A stretch of DNA of 64,000 nt from Carnegiea gigantea (GCA_029747015.1 JAKOGI010000532.1:67501-131500), one strand, 5' to 3'; counted from the stretch's first letter, positions 1 through 11,560 are shown. Program-made: numbers and translations. The notes: generated from the sequence alone by a model not told the origin.

Positions 1-737
1 GAGGATCAATATTCATACCTCTTTTAAACAGGGTTTTTTTAGTAGGACGTGATACATGACAAAGTTGCCATAGAAAAATTTTTAACTTTGGCATGATATC
101 AAGTTTTCAAATCCAATTATATTCCCACACTAATTGATTTTCATAATTTAATCCACGTGCTACCCAAGTTGCTGATTTTGTAGAGAACTCACCATTATCT
201 GACAGTTCCCAGCATACTAAGTCAGGGATTGGATTAAAAGGGATCAGTATTACGAGAACTAACTTTAGTTGGACCGGGCCCACTAGTGACTGGAGTTTGG
301 CAACATCCCATTCTTTGTTTCCTGTAATGAAATGTGATACCTTTAGAGAGGTATCAATAAGGAATTTATTTGTAATATTAAGCAGACTTGCTAAATTATC
401 ATTAGTACACCAATCGTCTAGCTAAAAATTAATACTTATTCCATTCCCGCCTTCCATCGAATTCTTTTCTGAAATTGATGTCGATTTTTGAGTATGCACT
501 TCCAAGCCGAAGAATCTGATTTTTTTGGTTCCATGGAAAAAAAAATCTCATCAATTGGATATTTTCCTTACATTTGTCCCATCAAAGACTCTTACCATGG
601 AACAATTTCTAGTTTAATTTACTAAGAAAAGCACAATTTACTACTTCGATTTTTCTTAATCCAAGCACCCCAGCCTTCTTAGATCAGTATACTATCCCAA
701 GATATCATAGACAAACCTTTGTTTTTATTGGATTTTT

Positions 738-1016
738 TTAGAAAAAATCTCTGCTAATCTTATCAATTTGGCGATTAGTTTCTTTAGAAAGTTGAAAGCA
801 CTGCATTGTATGTGCTGGCATGGATTTAACATTCGCTTGGATTAGTGCCACTCTTCCTACTTTAAAAATATACTTTGTTTTCCAATTGGGTAGTTTTCCA
901 ACCGTTCTGCTCACCAATTCTGAGAAAGTTTCTATTTTTGGTCTGCCTTTAAGCACTGGACAGCCAAGGTACTTACCAAGATGATTTTGGTGCGTGATAT
1001 TAAATATAGAAGACAT
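738..1016 (-). pseudogene. LINE ORF2 region after the RT
   Basis: A 92-residue open stretch with YLGCPVLKGRPKIETFSELV, then NWKTKYIFKVGRVALIQ and later MQCFQLSKE. It matches the segment that follows the reverse transcriptase in plant L1 ORF2 (the YLG-P motif, then W-K---S-AGR--LI---L---P-Y-M). The zinc-binding C-terminal part would lie further left at 1-737, but no intact cysteine motif is visible there. Confidence 0.8.
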
Positions 1017-1028
1017 AGACTATTTGTC

Positions 1029-1801
1029 TTATGCCGTAGCATTACTGGAGAATGTTAGTGATGATTTCTGAAAGTTAATCAGTTGACCAGAACTTTGACA
1101 GAATCTATTCACGATTGAACTAAGCTCTTGACAAGACTCAGGGTTCATTCGAAAGAAATGAAGACTATCATTTGCAAAAAGTAAACGTGGAATTTTGGAA
1201 GCTCTAGGAGAGAGCTTAATTCCAATCCCACATTTCTTTTGTGAAAGTGCCTTTCTAAGAGCCCTGGTTGAGACCTCTATACAGATAATAAACAGATAGG
1301 GTGGATCCCCTTGTCTAATACCTTTTATAGGCGAAAAGAAACCACATACATCATCATTGACGATAACGGAATAAGAAACGGTAGATATACATGCTTTAAT
1401 CATTCTACCCATTTGGGATGGAAGCTAAATATATGTAATGTACTATACTGAAAGTTCCATCCAACTCTATCGTATGCCTTTTCCATATCTAGTTTAAGTG
1501 CTATCCATGCTTTCTTTCCCTTCGTTCTTTTGAATTTGTTTATGATTTCATGCGTAAGTAGAATATTATCATGGATGGATCGTTTAGGCACAAATGCACT
1601 TTGGACAAGATCTATTATTTTTTCCAAAATCATGCGCATGCAGTTAGCAATGATTTTCGAGATAATTTTATAAATAGTGTTGCAGAGGCTAATTGGTCGG
1701 AATTGATTAGTCATTATTGGGGTACTCACTTTTAGGATCAGTGCTATTAGTGTATGATTAGTATGTTTGAGGAGCTTTCCTTCCTCAAAAAGGGATCTCA
1801 C
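1029..1801 (-). pseudogene. LINE reverse transcriptase, two frames
   Basis: Two overlapping minus-strand frames (1801-1400 and 1412-1029) together cover the L1 reverse transcriptase, with a frameshift near 1400-1412. The first frame has FRPISLCNTIYKIISK, FVPKRSIHDN and LDMEKAYDRVGW, the fingers and motif A (the D in LDMEKAYD). The second has IRQGDPP (motif B) and LLFANDSLHFF, where plant L1 elements normally read FADD. One catalytic aspartate of motif C is therefore Asn here. SGQLINFQKSS follows, also family-typical. The enzyme copies its RNA at the nicked target, but this copy would be inactive. Confidence 0.92.
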
Positions 1802-2001
1802 CGCGGTGCATGCTTCTTCTTTAACAATGTGCTAATAGTTTCGAAAGAAAGCTGCTCCAAAGCCATGAGGGCCTGGAGCTTTAAACTTATCCATTTGGAA
1901 AATAGCTTCTGTGATATCAGAATTTTGAATGGATTGCAATAATCTATCATTATCCTGTGCTGACACTAGATTAAGCATTTCCATATCGAGATTGGCAGAA
2001 T

Positions 2002-2493
2002 TTACTGGGGCTGATTGAATCTAGTAGCAAATTCAGTAGTGAGCATTATTTCAATTTGTGTTTGCGCCTCAACCCAAACTCCCGAGCTATCTTTAAGTTT
2101 CATAATTTTGTTTCTTATCTTCCTTATCTTCATGCACCGATGAAAAAACCGAGAGTTTCTATCTCCATTAACAAGCCATTCTTTTCTTGCCATTTTTTCC
2201 CAATATTTTTGGTTGAAGAAATGCATCTTTCCTCTTTGCTTAGTTAGTCCATGGTGCCAATTATTCAACATAGCACGGTTCGGATTTTGGACTAGTTTAT
2301 TCTTAACATGAAGGAGCTTATTTGCATTTCTTTCAAGTTTATTCTTAAAATTTCCAAAGGTATTCTTACTCCAGGATTTAAGACTAATTTTGTCTTTTTT
2401 AGTTTCTGTGTTACTTTGTACATAGGAGTTCCTCGAACTCTCATTTTCCAATTTTTCTTGACTATAGCATGTGTTTCTTGGTACTGTGCCCAT
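2002..2493 (-). pseudogene. LINE ORF2 linker between endonuclease and RT
   Basis: This 163-residue stretch is rich in Lys, Asn and Trp. It contains LKSWSKNTFGNFKNKL, then KEWLVNGDRNSRFFHR and a following KIRNKI. These match the conserved linker of plant L1 ORF2 proteins (the W-GDRNT-FFH motif). It joins the endonuclease at 2616-2930 to the reverse transcriptase at 1029-1801, with broken frames on both sides. It has no catalytic role of its own. Confidence 0.85.
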
Positions 2494-2615
2494 GAATGTT
2501 GGTACTTAAAGTTCGTACCTCTCCTAGGTTGGCGTGCTAGTTTAGTATTAAGAAGGACAAAAGCTTGATGAGAGTACGTAAATGGGCCATTAGTAACTAA
2601 ATAATTAGGAAATAA

Positions 2616-2930
2616 TTACGCACAATCCTCCCGAAATATCACTCTATCCAATTTTTCGTAAATAAATTGTCCTCTTAAGAATTTCTTCCAAGTGAAGATT
2701 CTTCCTTGAACATTTGCATCAATGCTTCCAGTGGAAGTCAAGAAATCACTAAATCGTTTTGTTTTCTCTGCTATTAAAGGGGTTCCACAAACTTTATCAG
2801 ATGGGTAGATCATTTCATTAAAATCACCCATAATACACCAAGGTAAGTTAATCGAATCATTTAACTGTCTAAGATGATGCCAAAAGGTATCTTTATGTCG
2901 TTCTTGAGCCGGAGTATAAACAACAGTCAA
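2616..2930 (-). pseudogene. LINE ORF2 endonuclease, C-terminal half
   Basis: A 104-residue open stretch carries the APE-type endonuclease signature MGDFNE (catalytic Asp and Asn of the GDFN motif) at about residues 35-40. It is followed by FTWKKF and ends in EKLDRV, matching the FTW and E-LDR motifs of plant L1 endonucleases. This enzyme nicks target DNA to prime reverse transcription. The N-terminal half is absent, so the domain could not fold as a full nuclease. It lies in the expected position upstream of the reverse transcriptase. Confidence 0.85.
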
Positions 2931-2945
2931 GATACATTGTTTATT

Positions 2946-3797
2946 ATTAACATTATCCTTAATGTGACAATGAATAGATCAACTTTCTTTTGCAAATGGT
3001 GACTATGGCTGAAATACATAATAATAATATCCAAACAACACCCATTAAAAATAGCAAGGTTTGGTCAGTCCACAAATAAGACCACAGCGCAGTGAGTAAA
3101 ATATGTATATGATGATCCATAGGATCGGTCAGAATAATGGCCTTAGAAATCCAGATAACTTGCTCTCTTCCTCTCACCAATACATAAATTTCAAAAAAAG
3201 AACACAAAGCATCCAACTTGAAAGAAACATCACAAATAACAAAACCCCAGGAAGAGAATGAGATAGAACAAAGATCGTTAAACTCACAATAGGAGACATG
3301 AATAATAATCACAATACACACAATCCTAGAGGTTGAACACCACAAATAAATTACAACTTCCAAGAATACATCTTTCACAAAACAAGTAGCTAGCAAGATA
3401 CCCAAAAGATTAGTCATCCTAACCAGGTAGCAAATACGAAAGAAATATATGGGCAGTGGGTAAACAACTTCCCAAAACCGACTTGATATTGTCACAGACA
3501 AGTAAAGGCCAACGACATCATCATAGCCAAGGCTTACTGCATAATCCTCAACCCAGAATTCAAATGCATATTCAAACCCCCATCATGTTCTACAAAATTC
3601 CCAAACAAAATTGTACCAACAAATTCACGAAGGGAGATGCCTCGAAGCCCCAGGTTCATATGCATCCAACACATCAAAAATATAAATCGAAGCCAATTAA
3701 CCAAAACTTGGTTAAAAACTTTCAGGAGTGCTGTGAAAAGGAAAAGTTATAGCGTAGCACTCCCAAGAAGGCAAAATCGTGCGCAATTTTCACAATT
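2946..3797. other. Unassigned, no gene recognised
   Basis: This stretch lies beyond the truncated 5' end of the LINE. It holds a 180-residue minus-strand open frame (2959-3501) that is hydrophobic and Cys/Ile-rich, and a 98-residue plus-strand frame (3456-3752). Neither shows a family motif. It may be intron or flank of a host gene, or an old repeat. Confidence 0.4.
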
Positions 3798-4157
3798 TTA
3801 GTTTTTAATTGAATATCCAAATACCCAAAGGAAGTTAGCATAGACATGAATCAAAGGTTGCAGATACAAGGGCATAACCTGAGGTCCATAAGAGTAGCTC
3901 TGCTGGGGAAGTTTGGAACTGCCATGAATCTGGTCAGCAGCAAAGAGAGCCAATGTGAATCCGTAGGGCTGGGCACCGTCCTTACTTTTCCGAAATTGTT
4001 GCCCAGAACTGAAAGGCTGAACGCCGGCACTGGGTGGATACAAGAGAAGATCACTCTTTCCAGACTTTTCTTTCATGAATATTCCTAGATTGACGGCACA
4101 ATGAAGAATAGGGGAAGGTGAAAATAGTATGAGAACAAAGGAAGACAACCCTGACAA
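3798..4157 (-). pseudogene. Gene-like ORF of unknown family
   Basis: A 119-residue minus-strand frame whose middle has gene-like composition: KSDLLLYPPSAGVQPFSSG, then FRKSKDGAQPYGFTLALFAA, with low repetitiveness and balanced amino acids. The N-terminal 25 and C-terminal 20 residues look like translated noncoding DNA, so a single exon of roughly 70 codons (about 3870-4085) is the more likely real unit. I do not recognise the protein. The sequence here is more GC-balanced than its neighbours. It could be an exon of a host gene, a retrogene fragment, or chance. Confidence 0.3.
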
Positions 4158-4456
4158 TAAATTTGACTGAAGTAGACCGAGATTTCCTCAATTAAACAAT
4201 GAAATAATTCGAGTATGATAGGGGAAGCATGAATTGGGGGCAGAAGAGCAGTAGAAGACCAAAGAAAAGTAGTACGAGTGAGAATAGCAGGAAGAGCCAC
4301 CAGGATCTGGTGGTTTCTTTATTGAAAGGCTTTGGTTTGGGTAGATCTGGGTTGGGAAGAAGCAAATGGCAGTGGGAATGAGTCAAGGATTCATGGCCAG
4401 GGAAAGAAACCAGAGACCATCCCTCTTGCTTTTCTCTCTCTAGAGGGGGTTGTATA

Positions 4457-4481
4457 TGTCTATATATATATATATATACAC

Positions 4482-4540
<59 letters not shown>

Positions 4541-4630
4541 CATACATATATATATATATATTATATATATACATACATATATATAGTATGTATATATACA
4601 TACACACATATACATATAATATATATATAT

Positions 4631-4680
<50 letters not shown>
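4457..4680. repeat. (TA)n microsatellite with CATA and (CA)n tail
   Basis: Near-pure TA dinucleotides are interrupted by CATA and CA steps, ending in a short (AC)n run at about 4671-4684. Six-frame translations of this tract give only Tyr-Ile repeats and are not genes. Confidence 0.97.
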
Positions 4681-4684
<4 letters not shown>

Positions 4685-5159
4685 GCACAATTGTCCATGG
4701 GTTCTCTTGCGTATTATATTTATCAAAATTTTATTTAAAGGTTCTATAGTTCACAAAGTAATGTATTTCGCCTGGAAAAATGTGTAATTACCTATTTTAC
4801 CTTCTGTTTTTCTTTCTTTTTCTTTTGAATGAGCACATGTTAGGAGACTAACGAGTATATAATTATATTTACTTCACTTGTTGGTGCAACGGTGCATGGC
4901 ATTGATTCCCCCTTCACGGACACACGCATTTGTTTTCAATTCTCTCCTAGCAAAATACTAAGGTGTAGACTTATATTTACATTTTAGATCTAGCTAATTG
5001 ACTATTTTTGTATAAAAATACTTAATTTTAAGGTAAATAGTAATTGAAAATTTGTATGTTTATTATCGATATGTTTTACTTCACAGAAGCATTAAGAATT
5101 ATTATTAAAAAACAAAAATAACAAAGAGAAATTCATGAAAAATATATATACACATATAT
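4681..5159. other. AT-rich spacer, nothing recognised
   Basis: No open frame, terminal repeat or RNA gene could be supported between the microsatellite and the CTCACTAA-motif field. Confidence 0.5.
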
Positions 5160-5754
5160 GGATACAACATTAATGAGCACAACTATATGTACTAGTGAGC
5201 TATACAGTACATTTAGTGAGTGATATAAAATTAGTGGGCAATATTTATATCAATTTTTTTATTATGACATAAGAGTGCTTGGATTATATTTAGTGAGCAT
5301 AATGCAATGTACTCCAGCTCATCAAATTTAATCCGACCTACTAAATACACATCATCACTCACTAAAAGATGAAAATATCATACCTTAGAATATAAATGAG
5401 AAGGTGTACGTGCTCAATAAAATTGTATATTAAATTATTTGCTCATCCATTTTTATTGCGAATAGTTAGTATTTTTCACTAAATCATAGTTCACTCAATA
5501 TCCATCATGCCTTACTAAATAAATAGCACATATTACTAAAAGAAATAGTACAAATAACTAGAAAAGTAATTTTTTTTCTAAATTTTTGGTTTACCTCATA
5601 GTTCACTCAATTTTGATAATGATTTAAGATTATTTTCATTATATTTTGTGAGTATAAGGCAAATGTAGTCCAATTTAGCAAATATAGTTTACCTCACTGA
5701 ACATATCGAATAGCTCACCAAGTATATGTCTAACTTACTAACAAATATAGTACA
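5160..5754. repeat. Field of degenerate CTCACTAA motifs, left half
   Basis: Short variants of TTAGTGAGC and its complement GCTCACTAA recur roughly every 25-60 bp. In TTAGTGAGC orientation they occur near 5171, 5191, 5211, 5231 and 5290. In CTCACTAA orientation they occur from about 5357 to 5720, mixed with TTCACTCAA and CTTACTAAA variants. The field continues on the far side of copia-1 at 13279, so copia-1 landed inside it. The arrangement resembles the subterminal motif arrays of class II transposons, but no transposase is visible. Confidence 0.6.
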
Positions 5755-6051
5755 TGTAGGATAAACAAAGGACTAACCTCGATTGCAGAATTGACTGTCG
5801 GGAATAGCCCACATTGATCTGAATATGAGGTGGCTACTAAAGTCACCTTTAGGGTTCACGTCCTAGACCTGAAACCCGATAGATGGTTGGGCAGCCATGA
5901 GAGGAGAAAGGGGGAGACTGTGAGATTATCATTTTCTATAACCCTTAATTGACCCCCTAAAACCTCCTTATATAGGTTGGAGGGACAATTAGGGTTGCTG
6001 CCTTAAGCGGCTTATGTGGCCGTTGGGCCTTAATATTAGGCCCTACCAACA
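5755..6051 (-). repeat. copia-1 3' LTR
   Basis: 297 bp, beginning TGTAGGATAA and ending CCTACCAACA on the plus strand. It is homologous along its full length to 12982-13278. It holds the sequence read on the minus strand as CCTATATAAGGAGG, a likely TATA box of the retroelement promoter. Confidence 0.96.
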
Positions 6052-6062
6052 TCTCCCACTCG
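6052..6062 (-). other. copia-1 polypurine tract
   Basis: The minus strand reads AGTGGGAGA directly against the LTR end, which is the position and composition of a plus-strand primer. It fixes the element's orientation. Confidence 0.8.
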
Positions 6063-6899
6063 TGCCACAAAACACATGCTCTCTACGAATCACAACTATT
6101 CACGGTTCATACCAGGAATAGGACGTGTGATCGAAAAGTAACAATTAGTATTGTATTAAGTTACCATCTACCTAACATAACACTTTCACAAAATACGATA
6201 CCCCAAATCATCTCGAACATCACCAATGGCATTTTTAATCCCTTATGCCATGATATATCATATGATTATATACTCAATATAATCGTCTGGGCTGATATGG
6301 TGATGATAGATAGATTTTTCCTTAAACACTCATGATATTGCATCTTATCTTAACGGCTTTACTAATATGTTTATGTTGAACTGTATACATCATGGCCCTT
6401 GAGAAAAACATTAAAGTAGCAACATCGAGCTTCGACTTCATACCATAGCTTTAAGTCAAAGGGACATCATCCTTAGGGTCACACAGTGACAAGCAATAGG
6501 GAGGTTAATTGTCACTCCATGTATGGGTCATCTTTTAAGCACACACAGTATGAGACGCGTGTCATGACATAGCTTCCATTTAACTGGGCTCGTCACTCTA
6601 TATGCCATGCGAATCATTAGTCTAGATTTTCGCCCAAAAATCTAACCTAACCCACTAGATTAACATGCTAAATATTAATCATGACACTCAAGATTCAGCC
6701 TGTAAGGCTTTAATATGAAATTATATCTCATATTCGACTCCCTCGAGTCTCATATTAGACTTTACTAAGGCGACTGTATATTATCTTATTCATACACTTC
6801 CAGTATCAGTAATCAATATTGCAAACTTAGTGCCAATATGATTTAGTCTCATCCTGACCGCTACTCAAGCGTCAAAGTGATTGCCTATGTGACTAGACC

Positions 6900-7234
6900 A
6901 ATCAGAATCCTGTGACTTTTCAATATGTCTAACGTGCAATAATAAATCTCGAGCATTTTTCTCAGTTTAAAAGAACCTTTTCCATCACATGACAATGTAT
7001 ATCCGAAAACTGAACCTTGCGAATTCCTAGACTCAATATATGAGGTTTGAACGTATCACTAGGAATAGGTTTAGTTAAAGGAACATAATCACCTTCTTGG
7101 TGTATATATATGTTATGGCAATGGCTTTTGTCTCTATGGTAACTAGCAACATTATATGCCTCCATAGTTGACTGCGTTGTGCAGTTTTTCTTATTACTAC
7201 ACCATGACATGGCTTCCCATTTCGGGTAAAGCAT
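6900..7234 (-). pseudogene. copia-1 RNase H fragment
   Basis: The minus strand encodes AMSWCSNKKNCTTQSTMEAY, the decayed form of the copia RNase H motif W-SKKQ--VALSTMEAEY. The Glu of STMEA is present. The preceding WGGDPDE-type sequence near 7240-7290 fits the D-DWAGD region but is out of frame. RNase H removes the RNA template during reverse transcription. It sits directly 5' of the 3' LTR, as expected for Ty1-copia. Confidence 0.8.
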
Positions 7235-7396
7235 ATCCTAAGGTTAACCTGGACTCATCCGGGTCACCACCCCAATTGACATCTGAGTATCCTCTGAACT
7301 TGAAGTTCTTGCCTTGATCGCAAGAGACTAAATTAGCTATAAGATGAAGGTAGCGCATGATTCTCTTGACGGTCAATGAGCAAGTCCTGGATTGGT

Positions 7397-8290
7397 TTAG
7401 TAATGACTTACCGAACCAACCACAAAGAAAATGTCAGGCCGCGTACACAACATGGCGTAGATTAAGCTTCCTATGGCACTAGCGTAAGGGACATTGCTCA
7501 GTACCTCCTTTTCTTTGTTTGTTTTTGGGCATTGGTCAAGGCTCAGGGTTAAACCCTTCTCAACTGGAGTGTCTATGGGTTTGGAATAATGCATACGGAA
7601 TCGTTCCAAGACTTTCTTGATATATACCTCCTGGCTCATACCTAAAAGTTTCTTAGGACGATTTCTAATTATTTCCATGCTTAGGACACACCTGGCTTCA
7701 CTCATGTCCTTCATCTCAAAGATAGAAGACAGCCACTTCTTAGTGTCTTCGATCATCTCTAAATTGTTCCCAACCAGTAGTATATCAATGTATAGGATAA
7801 GAAACATAATCCCCCCCGGTTGATCTTTTGACATACACACAGTGGTCTTATGAAACTATGGATAAGCCAAACAAAGTTGTAGTTTCATGGAATCTTAAAG
7901 TACTAAGATCTGGAAGTTTGCTTAAGACCATATATGGACCTTAAGACGACATACCTTGTCCTCTTGTCCCTTTGATACAAAACCAATGGGTTGTCCATAT
8001 AGATCTCTTCCTCAAGCCTACCGTTAAGGAAAGTAGTCTTTACGTCTATTTGAAATAACTCTTAAGTCCAAATGGACAACCAGGGCTAGGAGTAGGCGAG
8101 TAGAGGCAAATCTCACCACAAGAGAAAATGTCTCTTCATAATCTACACCCTCAATTTGTGTAAACCCTTTCGCCATTAAACGGGCTTTCAACTTATCGAT
8201 CGTACCATCTACCCGACGTTTTATCTTGAAAACACACTTGTTTCCGATAGACTTACGGTAGGGTGGAAGATCAATAAGTTCCTAAACCTT
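7397..8290 (-). pseudogene. copia-1 reverse transcriptase
   Basis: The C-terminal half is one 147-residue frame (7840-7397). In it, LYIDILLVGN replaces the family's YVDDILLIGN, so one Asp of the catalytic pair is deleted, and CTRPDI follows the expected spacing. The N-terminal half (about 7850-8290) is in broken frames that still spell GNKCVFKIKRRVDGTIDKLK, KGFTQIEGVDYEETFS and SIYGLKQTSRS. These match copia RT motifs (KWVFK, KGF-Q--G-DY-ETFSPV, YGLKQ). Several stops and frameshifts make it inactive. Confidence 0.9.
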
Positions 8291-8464
8291 GTTTCTTGCC
8301 ATTAAGTTCATCTCATCCCTCACGGCGTCCATCCACTCTTTGTAGTTTGGTGAATCAATTGCCTCTCGATAAGAGGTATGCTCCTCAACTTTCAAGAGAG
8401 TGCATAGGAATATTTCCTCTTCGATTTGGATATATCGTCGGGGAATTCTTCCATGCTCGCTTCT

Positions 8465-9006
8465 TCAAATCCTGGAACCTTCATTATTTATATGCCTAGG
8501 TGAGGCATCCCTCCCCCTTTCTCTAAGAGATGTGGGACCCTGAGTATGTGGAGAATCACTCCCACTATCCTTTTGAGGCATGGGGTCCTGAGCATGTAGG
8601 CTAACTACATGTTCGGGAACATGAGATTGAGGGCGGACCTTATTCACAGGTTGACTCTCTTCATGTATTGGAGATTGAGGATGAATCTTATTCTTCTCAT
8701 GTGTTAAAGATTGAGGATGAATCTCATTCTCCTGAGCAGATAAGTCTCCCATGTTCCTTTCGAATAGGGGAGACATACCATTTTCGGTGACTTGGTTAGA
8801 GTTGAAATTCTCCTCCTCACCGAAAGATGGTTGAACGTCTTACTGTAACTTAAACAGCTCGACATCCTTCCTGATTTCACCAATAGTGGGAACTCATCCT
8901 TAAGAAAGTTGACATTGCGGGAATCTATTTCTGTCATGCCACTATTAAGGTGTTCCTCGTACATCACATATCCTTCAGATTGTGCGGGATATCTAATGAA
9001 CACCAT
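8465..9006 (-). pseudogene. copia-1 integrase-RT linker
   Basis: Two minus-strand frames. 9006-8704 begins MVFIRYPAQSEGYVMYEEHL followed by MTEIDSRNVNFLKDEFP, matching the copia motif VFIGYP--SKGY--Y and SRDV-F-ED. 8776-8465 is a Pro/Ser/Gln/His-rich low-complexity linker with repeated HPQS and HEKN segments, typical of the variable spacer before the reverse transcriptase. There is no catalytic role. Confidence 0.85.
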
Positions 9007-9009
9007 TTT

Positions 9010-9790
9010 TTTGTGGTTCTCGGACCAATTTTTTATGTTTGTGGGTTGGGTTATGCACTTAATTATCCGACTCCCATAGATGTAAATGGTCTAAGGATGA
9101 GTTCTTATTAAACTATAACTCATATGGTGTGGCACATATACTCTTACTTGGCATACAGTTAAGGATATAGGTTGCCGTAAGCAATGCATCCCCCTAAAAA
9201 CTGATTGGGAGCTTTGCATGTGCCATCATTGACCTCACCATATCAAGCAATGTACGATTCGTGCGTTCCGCAGCACCGTTTTATTGTGGGGTGCGTGGAA
9301 TCATTAGCTGTCTCTATATACCTTTTTTCTTACAGAACTCTTTGAACATATCAAAGAGATATTCACGACCTCGATCAGTCCAAAGGATTTTCACTCTTCA
9401 TCCTAATCGAGTCTCTACCTTTATTACGAATCATTTGAACGCATCAAAAGCCTCGTAGCGATAAGATGGTAGGTACACATACCTATATCGTGAATAGTCA
9501 TCCATAAGGGTAATAAAATAGAGAGCCCCATGACGTGCCTTAATGTTCATGGGTCCTTAAATGCCTGAGTGGACTAATTATAATGGACTAGATGCTTTTG
9601 AATCCTTACCCAAAAGGTTTTGCTTTGCCAACTAGATATTACTTACCTAGGCAACTTAACTCTAGTAAGTTGATCTAAAAGACCATCTCTAGTTTGCTTG
9701 TTCATTCTATCTTGACCCTCATGGTCAAGTTGAGTATGCCTAAAAACAAAGTTGAATAATGGGGCAAAGATGCAAGATGTCAAGACAGAT
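9010..9790 (-). pseudogene. copia-1 integrase core
   Basis: The minus strand near 9310-9200 reads IPRTPQ, a stop, NGAAERTNRTLLDMVRSMM, the copia integrase motif GTPQQNGVAERRNRTLLDMVRSMM with the second Gln codon turned into a stop (CAA to TAA). The catalytic Glu of the AE-R motif is kept. The upstream part (9400-9700) is in several frames. Integrase joins the element DNA to the host chromosome. The nonsense change is consistent with a C-to-T transition. Confidence 0.85.
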
Positions 9791-9795
9791 GGAAT

Positions 9796-9993
9796 TCATA
9801 AGAGAATACTAATATGAGAACTAAAAGAGACAAAGGTACGCTGCACCCTAAGTGCGTAGAGAGCATCGTGGTGAAATAACTTATTTCCTTCACGGAGTTT
9901 GAGCTGATATGTTGCTATGTCAAGGACATGTTCCTCACTGTCGTTCCTTAAAACAACAGTCTGTGAACCAACCGGGTAGCGATGAAGGTTCAC
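9796..9993 (-). pseudogene. copia-1 segment between protease and integrase
   Basis: A 65-residue frame with HRYPVGSQTVVLRNDSEEH, TYQLKLREGNKLF and HDALYALRVQR. It matches the conserved copia stretch after the protease active site (V-LR-G---V--VGTY-L-L--G--L-L-D-LYAP--R-NLVS). The catalytic D-SGA motif would lie just upstream near 10010-10050 and is not in an open frame. Confidence 0.75.
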
Positions 9994-9999
9994 AAAATC

Positions 10000-10600
10000 A
10001 GCTCAGCCTTGAACAATGTGTTTGGTTGCTCCCATGTCTATAATCGACTAAGGAAGAAAGTTGATAACTACTGCTTAGGAGCACACATGTTATTCAGGTG
10101 TAACTATGAAAGAAGGTACCTTAGTTAGCTCGGGACGATCCTAAGCGGAAGATCTCTTCTTTTCACAATTATAGCACTTCACACGTGCGATATTCTACTC
10201 TCTATTGACCTTGACCTTTTGCCATTTTGGTAATACCACCCCTAGGTTCAAAATTTAAGAGAGGAGTGAATCTGGTCAAAGGGGATGCTAAGCTAATCCC
10301 ACATATCCTCAATAGTGTGATAGCCTTAAAATCCCCTTACTAGATCATTATGCATGCAATACCACATAGTCAGCATATTGATTGATCCATCCTCGAACCA
10401 TTCATGGTATATCATTTGCCTCTCTCTTGATACTACTCACAAGCAATTACATCTATGTTATTCACATCTTTGCCAATCCTAGGAGTCTTTAGAAGCCGTT
10501 AAGTGTCCTAACACTTCACGTTTGTTCAGAAGAAGCTAAATCTTCTAACACTATGTATCATAGTTAATGCTATCTTACTTTCCATTGGTAAACTAATCAC
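10000..10600 (-). pseudogene. copia-1 gag remnant with half a zinc knuckle
   Basis: Around 10145-10185 the minus strand reads VKCYNCEKKRSS, the first half of a CCHC knuckle (C-X2-C-X4-H-X4-C); the His/Cys half is lost. The capsid part further right is not recognisable in any single frame, so the gag start cannot be placed. Gag packages the element RNA. Confidence 0.6.
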
Positions 10601-11560
10601 CAATCATATTTTATCTGAAAGTATATATTCAAAGGATGAACATTAGGCATATTTTTAGATAATTAAATTATCAAAAACTCTATCACTCATGTGTCATATG
10701 ATCGAAAATTTCGATAAGCTCATAATCATCACATATAAGTATGAATTAGAAATCTCTATAATTTAATGACTACATTTTTCCAAAAACTTATGGAGTACAC
10801 AAATTGTTAAGCTAATTAACACATCTAGGCATATCACATAGATATTCAGCTTTAATCATTAAAAATAAATTTACATGAAGTTATATCGAATTTATATAGT
10901 TTCTAATATGTCATTTAAAACTCTTTTTAATGACATATCAACTAAAAAGAATTAAACGTAAGTAATTATGTAGGACACATCCATATAATGTTACAAACTT
11001 TAAACAATATCAAATGAATTCATATAAAATGTCTATTTAGTGATATAATACATTGTTACATATCAGCCCAAAAAGTTGACATTTAGCCATTTAAAACATA
11101 TTTACATAAGTTTTATTTTATATGAAACTAATTCATATATTCTATTACTAAAACAATTTGTTTATTTTCTCGATATATAACACGCAGTTATACATCATAC
11201 TTTTAAGATTCATATTATCATTACATATGATGTGAATTAAGAGTTGTAGTTCGTAAAGATTTGTCAAACTAATTAACATGTTGATTTAGTAACTATCACA
11301 AAGATATTCACTATTAGTCGTGTAAACAAATTTACACAAACTTATATTGTAAGAAACTAATTCACATAACATGTTATATTAAAGAAAACTTGTTTTATTA
11401 ATATATATGCAATACAAAGTTATATACTTAGCTCCAAGGGTTCATATTATTATCAAACTAATTAACATATAAAACTAATTATATGTATAACTCATCAAAA
11501 AATGTAGGACCAACTCATAGTCAAAATCAACGTATAAAATTGATTTATATGATCACGGGA
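10600..11560. repeat. Degenerate ~220 bp tandem repeats in copia-1 leader
   Basis: Three diverged units share the order CTAATTAACA, then CACATAGATATTCA or CACAAAGATATTCA, then AAATTTACA, then GAAACTAATTCA-type sequence. Equivalent points fall near 10875, 11090 and 11320. The block is very AT-rich and has no open frame. Confidence 0.55.

Larger units (their letters stand above)
1..2945 (-). mobile_element. L1-type LINE, 5'-truncated and decayed
   Basis: Read on the minus strand, the order is endonuclease C-terminal half (2930-2616), linker (2493-2002), reverse transcriptase (1801-1029) and the region after the RT (1016 downward). This is the ORF2 order of plant L1 retrotransposons. The endonuclease N-terminus and ORF1 are missing upstream of about 2945, which fits the 5' truncation typical of target-primed insertion. 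The 3' end runs off the window start, so no poly-A tail or target duplication can be seen. Frameshifts and stops separate every block, so the element is dead. Bases 1-737 are taken as the decayed C-terminal part of ORF2, but no clear motif is visible there. Confidence 0.9.

Noticed and set aside
2959..3501. 180-residue minus-strand open frame
   Set aside because: Hydrophobic, Cys/Ile/Leu-rich with no motif; the opposite strand is A/C-rich, which makes long chance frames likely.
4332..4749. Several overlapping open frames of Tyr-Ile repeats on both strands
   Set aside because: They are translations of the TA/CA microsatellite.
5160..5754. CRISPR-like array
   Set aside because: Repeats are degenerate, change orientation and have uneven spacing; this is plant nuclear DNA.
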